Assembly (NCBI RefSeq): GCF_000499385.1
Contig: NW_013651829.1
Span: 1-13,342, forward strand
Length of the DNA stretch: 13,342 bases
Source: Eimeria necatrix
Lineage: Eukaryota; Apicomplexa; Conoidasida; Eucoccidiorida; Eimeriidae
Direction: 5' to 3'
The notes below the pieces were generated by a model. The model worked only from the letters and a program-made list of their open reading frames with translations. It did not search any database and had not been told where the DNA came from. Position 1 is the first letter of the stretch; each line of letters begins with the position of its first letter. Both the position numbers and the translations under genes were made by a program. Below, one piece after another: positions 9,756-13,342 of this stretch.

Positions 9756-10215
9756 ATTAGGGGAACGTTGATTATGAATTGCTGCATGGAAGCTGGTGCG
9801 TGCCAAAAATTCAAAGCGTTAGAAGCCAGCATGGTGTAGCTGACTGATATGTGCGAGAGGCGTTTCTATACGTTTAGTTCCACCTGAGAAACGAAGAATA
9901 CTTGTTCCTAGCGCGCACACGGCTCATTTGCGCTTGGCTAAAACACTAGGAATCGGGCCCAGATATCTAGAAGATATCAAATTAGGCAGTGCAGGTGGTT
10001 TTCGACTCTCTGTGTCCACAATCAATTAGGGGAGCATAGTCAACTCCTGCGAAAAGTGCAAAGTGAATGCCCCGCCGTTGCCGCTTGTTAATTGCAAGTG
10101 CATGCGCAAGAGGCTTTTCAGGTGAAATATTATATGACAGAAGCCTAACTGTGTAGAGAGCAAGGCATTGTATGAGCCCAGATATGCCAAATTACCATCC
10201 AGCAAACTCTGCCGC
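9756..10215 (+). repeat. Local degenerate tandem duplication inside U8
   Basis: Four markers occur twice in the same order: ATTAGGGGA at 9756 and 10025, GCGAGAGGC / GCGCAAGAGGC at 9853 and 10104, GCCCAGATAT at 9957 and 10176, and CAAATTA at 9978 and 10188. The spacing falls steadily from 269 to 251 to 219 to 210 bp, as expected if the second copy has lost bases. The duplication accounts for the excess length of U8. No genes are involved. Confidence 0.5.
9962..9978. repeat. Short inverted repeat, 7-bp arms
   Basis: GATATCT and AGATATC flank the spacer AGA inside the first copy of the local duplication in U8. The second copy (10180-10190) lacks the right arm, so the palindrome arose or was lost after duplication. 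Confidence 0.4.
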
Positions 10216-10650
10216 CCTCTACACGGAACGCATCCAGAAGATGAGGACTTTGAAACAGCGTGAATTTACAAGGAGCACATAGCGATCAGCAGGGTTTTGC
10301 ACCGACGCCGCACTCTCAACCAAGGTAGTTAGCCGGAACATTCCAGGTATTGATGATGCGAAGCCACACTTCGTTTTGCATTAGGCCTAAATGTTTGCTT
10401 GTTACCCAACCTGGCAAACACGAATTGAATAACTCGGCTGCGATGTTTACATTCCCAGCAGGGCCTTCTGCTAACGTGGGAAATCACCAAAACGGACTTG
10501 AAGAATCCGCCTAGCGATCAGCGCATCAAACTGCCAAAAAATGTTCAGTTTAGGACTGCCGGGTAGGCACGCCTTGTCCCACATTTCATTATAGCCTTCG
10601 CTAGCTTCAGGATGTTACAACTCCTTGTGCATAGCCTGACTTATATATGT

Positions 10651-10662
10651 TGCGCATGCGCA
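10651..10662. repeat. 12-bp perfect palindrome TGCGCATGCGCA
   Basis: The sequence is identical to its reverse complement and consists of two tandem TGCGCA hexamers. It contains one of the GCATGC sites that are over-represented in the window. It lies just downstream of an AT-rich TTATATATG. It could be a protein-binding or cruciform-prone site; no function can be shown. Confidence 0.5.
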
Positions 10663-11421
10663 TACTCACTCTGTTTCTTATAGATTCGCGTGGATGGGGA
10701 AGATGCCTGAGCACGGCGGATGCAGTGGGAAGTTTGGCCACCGAAGGAGGCACAGGGAAGCGCCTATATTGCAACCTGCTAGCTCTGACATGCTCCATCT
10801 GGCGATCCGGTGAAATGCAAGCATTCTTTTTAAGGCGGCTGCGTTTCGATTCCCCACGAAAGCGTGGTGATGGTTCGCTTGCCCGTATTGCTTTAGCTCG
10901 CACAAGCCTTTGATGCGGTCATGATCTGGTCATCTGCCTTTTTCTCATACCTTGGCTTGAAGGCTTGGAGAGCTACGTCCTCGCATAACCAAGCTTCTGC
11001 TACGTGGTTTATCAGACTAATGACGTGCCTTCACTTGCCGCGGGCTACTCGGAACAGCGTATGCAGCCACGATTGTACGTTTCTTGTCGTATTCAGTCAC
11101 GGGTGTCGATTTTCTGCTTTCTGCTTCTCGGAGACGTACTAAGATTTACGCTAGCAGTTCCACACTGTCGCATGAAACTGCCATCGAACTTCGCTACAGC
11201 TAATGTGTTGCAGGCTCCGGCAGCGTATTGATCGAAGCGCAACTGTTCGTAACGCTTCGTTGATATACAGTTTTTCTGATTCTCCAGCTGCTGTTCTCAT
11301 TTTCACACAGTGGGCGTTCGTCTAGCGATGTGCCTAAGATGTTTGATCACACATATTGGGGCTTCTGGTCGTGCTGGTCACGTGATACCGTTTGCATTAG
11401 TGACAGAAAGTCCCTGTATTG

Positions 11422-11437
11422 TACTGCTCTAGCAGTA
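11422..11437. repeat. Short inverted repeat, 7-bp arms
   Basis: TACTGCT and AGCAGTA are separated by CT, about 90 bp before the U9 start. No U-tract follows, so it does not resemble a bacterial terminator. Confidence 0.35.
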
Positions 11438-12080
11438 TAAGAGCGAATGACGCGGATGCTTTTGGTAACCCCGGTAAAGGAGCACAGGGAAGCTCCGCAA
11501 AGTGGGCCGCTTAAAGCATATCTCTAAGCGTTTTTGCCACACGTCGCTCGTGAAGATAATTCGCAAGCACCACAAGCGTGACTTATCCTGCTCAACTGTG
11601 CTTATTTGCGCATGAAGCTCGCTTTGTGGGATATTGGCGTGACATATTTTTCATGCTTTGCAATGAAATAGTACGTGCAGACAGCGATTGCCGGAGCACG
11701 TTCGTTTAGTTCCTTTCTGTGTTATCCACCTTGTCACACTGACATTTTCCTGTGGGCACCGTGTATGTCCACCGGATTTTTAGTCTGACCATTTGGGACT
11801 TTTGCTGTTGGGCTTAATTCTCGTGACGGTGGCGACTAATAGCGAACGGCTTTTCCGACACGCTGTAGCTCTTGAACTCTTGAAACTGAAATGCAACACG
11901 CAGAAAGGAGAACAATAATACTTTGCTAGCAATGCAGCCTAGCGCGGAGACGGCTAGCAAAGTGAGCAACTCAGGGCGTACGTCTTGAAGCACAAGATTC
12001 TTCTTTATGGGCGTAGGATTTGGACACTGCAGGCCGCGCAGCCTAAGGCCAGGTAAAGGCGAGCGATAGCCATTAATACT

Positions 12081-12362
12081 CATGTGATTAAATATAATAT
12101 GTCTTCATCGTATTCCGAGAATAGACTTATGATAAGGAAAAACGAAGTTGACCATGTGATGTCGGGTGGCATGGATATTACACGATGCAATCGTGACATC
12201 CTGGACAATGTGCATGTGCGGCCGGGAAAACAGGTCAAAAATGGATACTGTGGCAGTCTTGTCCTTGCATTCTCGTGTGATGGTTTTAGAGCCCAAAATG
12301 CAAAGCCAGTTTCTTCACCAGCCAGCCATATGAGAAAATGCCTATTTAGTGGGGATATATGA
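12081..12362 (+). pseudogene. U9 counterpart of the 538-881 open block, degraded
   Basis: It shares KNGYCGSLVLA, a following C-D-x-FRAQNA stretch and HMR-x-C-x-F-x-GD with the U1 block, in the same frame, ending at TGA 12360-12362. Upstream of 12081 the frame is lost: the stretch corresponding to U1 538-575 holds a possible acceptor (ACTGCAG at 12037-12043) but also stops and an extra 10 bases or so. Radical replacements (I to D, E to H, Y to D) in the middle argue against a functional protein. It is best read as a decayed copy of whatever U1 538-881 descends from. Confidence 0.22.
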
Positions 12363-12440
12363 CTGCTCTGCTTCTTCCGGCATCAACCCTCTGCAGCCAT
12401 GTTGCCGTATTTCTCTTACGGTGACTGCCCCCATGGCAAA

Positions 12441-12584
12441 CGGCGTGGTGTGCGTATGAGAAACGAATTCTTTACAAAGCACCGTCTGAGTAGCAATTCC
12501 CTCTGCGGAATTCTGGAGGCTCAGCTTAGCGACAAGCGCCGAAACGCCGTTGGCTAGCTTGATTCGCATAGTTGCATGAGACGT
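12441..12584 (-). other. Minus-strand peptide-conserving block in U9, unrecognised
   Basis: Counterpart of 948-1094, inside a 106-codon minus-strand frame (12342-12662). It shares ALVAKLS and KEFVSHTHTTPFAMG with U1, one residue shorter between them. Beyond the shared core the two frames have no resemblance, which suggests that only the core was ever constrained, if at all. No family is recognised. Confidence 0.2.
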
Positions 12585-13024
12585 TGCCTTGCACACCTGC
12601 ATTATATGGCAGTATGTCAATGCTTTTTTTCTGCCGCAGCATCTTAGACTTATGTTGAGCAATGCCTATACACGCCGCCTTTAATCTGCAAAGCTAGGCT
12701 GCAATCTGCAGCAGGAACTGTTTCGCTTACCTCGATGCGGCACTGAATGCAACGTCGTTGTGTTGCAATCCGGACCAACTGCAGTCTTATTGGCGGACTC
12801 AAACGATACTACGATGATACATGGACGGAATTAAAGTATACGCTTCAGATTTACCAATTAACCTGCAGCATAGCTAAGTTCTTACAGGCTTTGTGAATCC
12901 GTGCGGAGCATAACTTGCCTGAACGTTCTGAAAGAAGTATGCGTGCAATCAGAAAGTGTGTTTTCCGCATGTGCTGCAGCGCATGCGACTCTCTCATATT
13001 GTGGTGCAGTATTTCACAGTATTG

Positions 13025-13342
13025 GAATTTAAACGCTAGTTTGAGCGTCACGCACTTGTGCAGTTCTATTGGCCATGCTTAGCACAGTTGCTCAGAGCTG
13101 CATGCTGCCCCTGATGCCTAGCAACATTGCTGTCCAGGTTCCTATTCCAAGTGCAAATCGCGTGGCGAGGATTGGAAGGATCTCTTGGAAGCACTTCCGT
13201 AAGTTAGCTGCTGTCTGCGATGGCGGCATACACGGGTGCGTCCAGCCAGAAATAACAGCTGCGCTGCGACTTGTTTTGGCAGGCTTCAGCAAAAAGCTGC
13301 GCCAAGCTCTGTTTCGCGCAGTTATACCGGTTGCAAGTACGT
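13025..13342 (+). repeat. Terminal direct repeat, right copy
   Basis: Exact copy of 1-318. The sequence entering it at 13000-13024 is the natural end of monomer U9, and the monomer start motif follows at 13032. The junction therefore falls in phase with the internal 1.53-kb repeat instead of cutting it at random. That favours a genuine head-to-tail continuation over a random mis-join. Confidence 0.97.

Larger units (their letters stand above)
9717..11525 (+). repeat. Monomer U8, enlarged by a local duplication
   Basis: It starts with AACGCACGCTAGCTGTCACG at 9717-9736, then CACTTGC, the copy closest to the U1 motif outside U9. It is about 1,809 bp long. The excess of about 270 bp equals the local duplication at 9756-10215. 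Once that is subtracted, GGATGCAGTGGGAAGTTTGG at 10717-10736 falls where GGTATTGTGGCAGCCTTG lies in U1, and 1524 bp upstream of its counterpart in U9 (12256). TGACGTGCCTTCAC at 11021 and GCAACTGTTCG at 11239 match TGAGACGTTGCCTTGCAC and GGAACTGTTTCG of U9. Open frames at 10607-10913 on both strands and at 10921-11231 are unrecognised. Confidence 0.55.
1..13024. repeat. 13,024-bp higher-order repeat unit (or one full circle)
   Basis: Bases 13025 onward repeat bases 1 onward exactly until the window ends, so 13,024 bp is the length of one complete outer unit. Internally the unit is made of eight full-size and one truncated copies of a monomer of about 1.53 kb, listed separately. The monomers differ from one another by roughly 25% (U1 versus U9) to perhaps 40-45% (other pairs), while the outer unit repeats with no mismatch over the 318 bp that can be seen. 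That contrast is what higher-order satellite arrays show after recent homogenisation. The alternatives are a circular extrachromosomal molecule derived from such an array, or a contig closed artificially on itself. No protein-coding gene was recognised anywhere in the unit. The outer length and exact repetition are seen directly. The higher-order repeat interpretation is inference. Confidence 0.75.
11526..13031 (+). repeat. Monomer U9, closest relative of U1
   Basis: The start motif is AAGCGTTTTTGCC at 11526, then CGTCGCTCGTGAAG. From about 11979 (CGTACGTCTTGAAGC against CGTACGTCTTGGAGC at 484) to the end it aligns with U1 continuously, at roughly 70-75% identity. Exact runs are at 12442-12471 (30 bp) and 12519-12539 (21 bp). 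The order is complete: TGTGGCAGTCTTGTCCTTGC at 12248, AGACGTTGCCTTGC at 12578, GGAACTGTTTCG at 12714, and a TCTGAA..GTATGCGTGC block at 12928. The unit then runs across the 13024/1 junction into the U1 start motif, so U9 and U1 are head-to-tail neighbours. The first 450 bp, 11526-11979, are more diverged, and I see nothing else in them. Confidence 0.85.

Noticed and set aside
1..13342. Plasmid, phage, organelle genome or dinoflagellate-type minicircle
   Set aside because: No replication, capsid, photosystem or respiratory gene and no rRNA is recognisable. The internal decayed tandem structure is better explained by satellite DNA.
1..13342. Transposon, CRISPR array or telomeric repeat
   Set aside because: No long terminal inverted repeats, no transposase or reverse-transcriptase motif, no short regular repeat-spacer pattern and no telomere-type hexamer or heptamer runs were seen.

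Overview
This window appears to contain no functional gene. It reads as non-coding repetitive DNA, most likely eukaryotic: a complex satellite or macrosatellite. The longest open frame on either strand is 189 codons, which is unremarkable for 13 kb. I recognise no rRNA, tRNA, transposase, reverse transcriptase, replication gene, CRISPR array or telomere repeat. Bacterial gene packing is absent. CpG does not look depleted and base composition is close to balanced, slightly AT-rich by eye. I cannot name the organism.

Two nested levels of repetition organise the window. (1) Outer level: bases 1-318 recur without a mismatch at 13025-13342. The window is therefore one 13,024-bp unit plus 318 bp of the next copy, or a circular molecule whose linear contig overlaps itself. 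(2) Inner level: the 13,024-bp unit is itself a heavily decayed tandem array of a monomer of about 1.53 kb. I aligned recurring anchors by eye: a start motif resembling AACGCTAGTTTGAGCG, a block resembling GCCTTGTTCTTGCATTATTC, a block resembling GGTGTGCGTATGAG followed by AATTCTCT, and a block resembling GACGCTGCCTTGC. They recur at near-integer multiples of about 1.51-1.55 kb around the whole circle.

My parse is: U1 8-1521, U2 1522-3043, U3 3044-4593, U4 4594-6193, U5 6194-7671, U6 7672-9184, a truncated U7 9185-9716, an enlarged U8 9717-11525 (it carries an extra internal duplication of about 270 bp), and U9 11526-13031, which runs into the next copy of U1. U9 and U1 are the closest pair, roughly 70-75% identical with fully identical runs of 30 and 21 bp. 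The other units are much more diverged. Diverged monomers inside a perfectly repeated larger unit is the signature of a higher-order repeat (HOR), as in alpha satellite but with a far longer monomer.

A secondary signal lies inside U1 and U9. Two stretches of the monomer, one read on + and one on -, differ almost only by multiple-of-three gaps and keep peptide similarity. This may be a trace of an ancestral gene fragment captured by the repeat, but the synonymous fraction is too low to claim a living gene. No regulatory site or operon can be supported.
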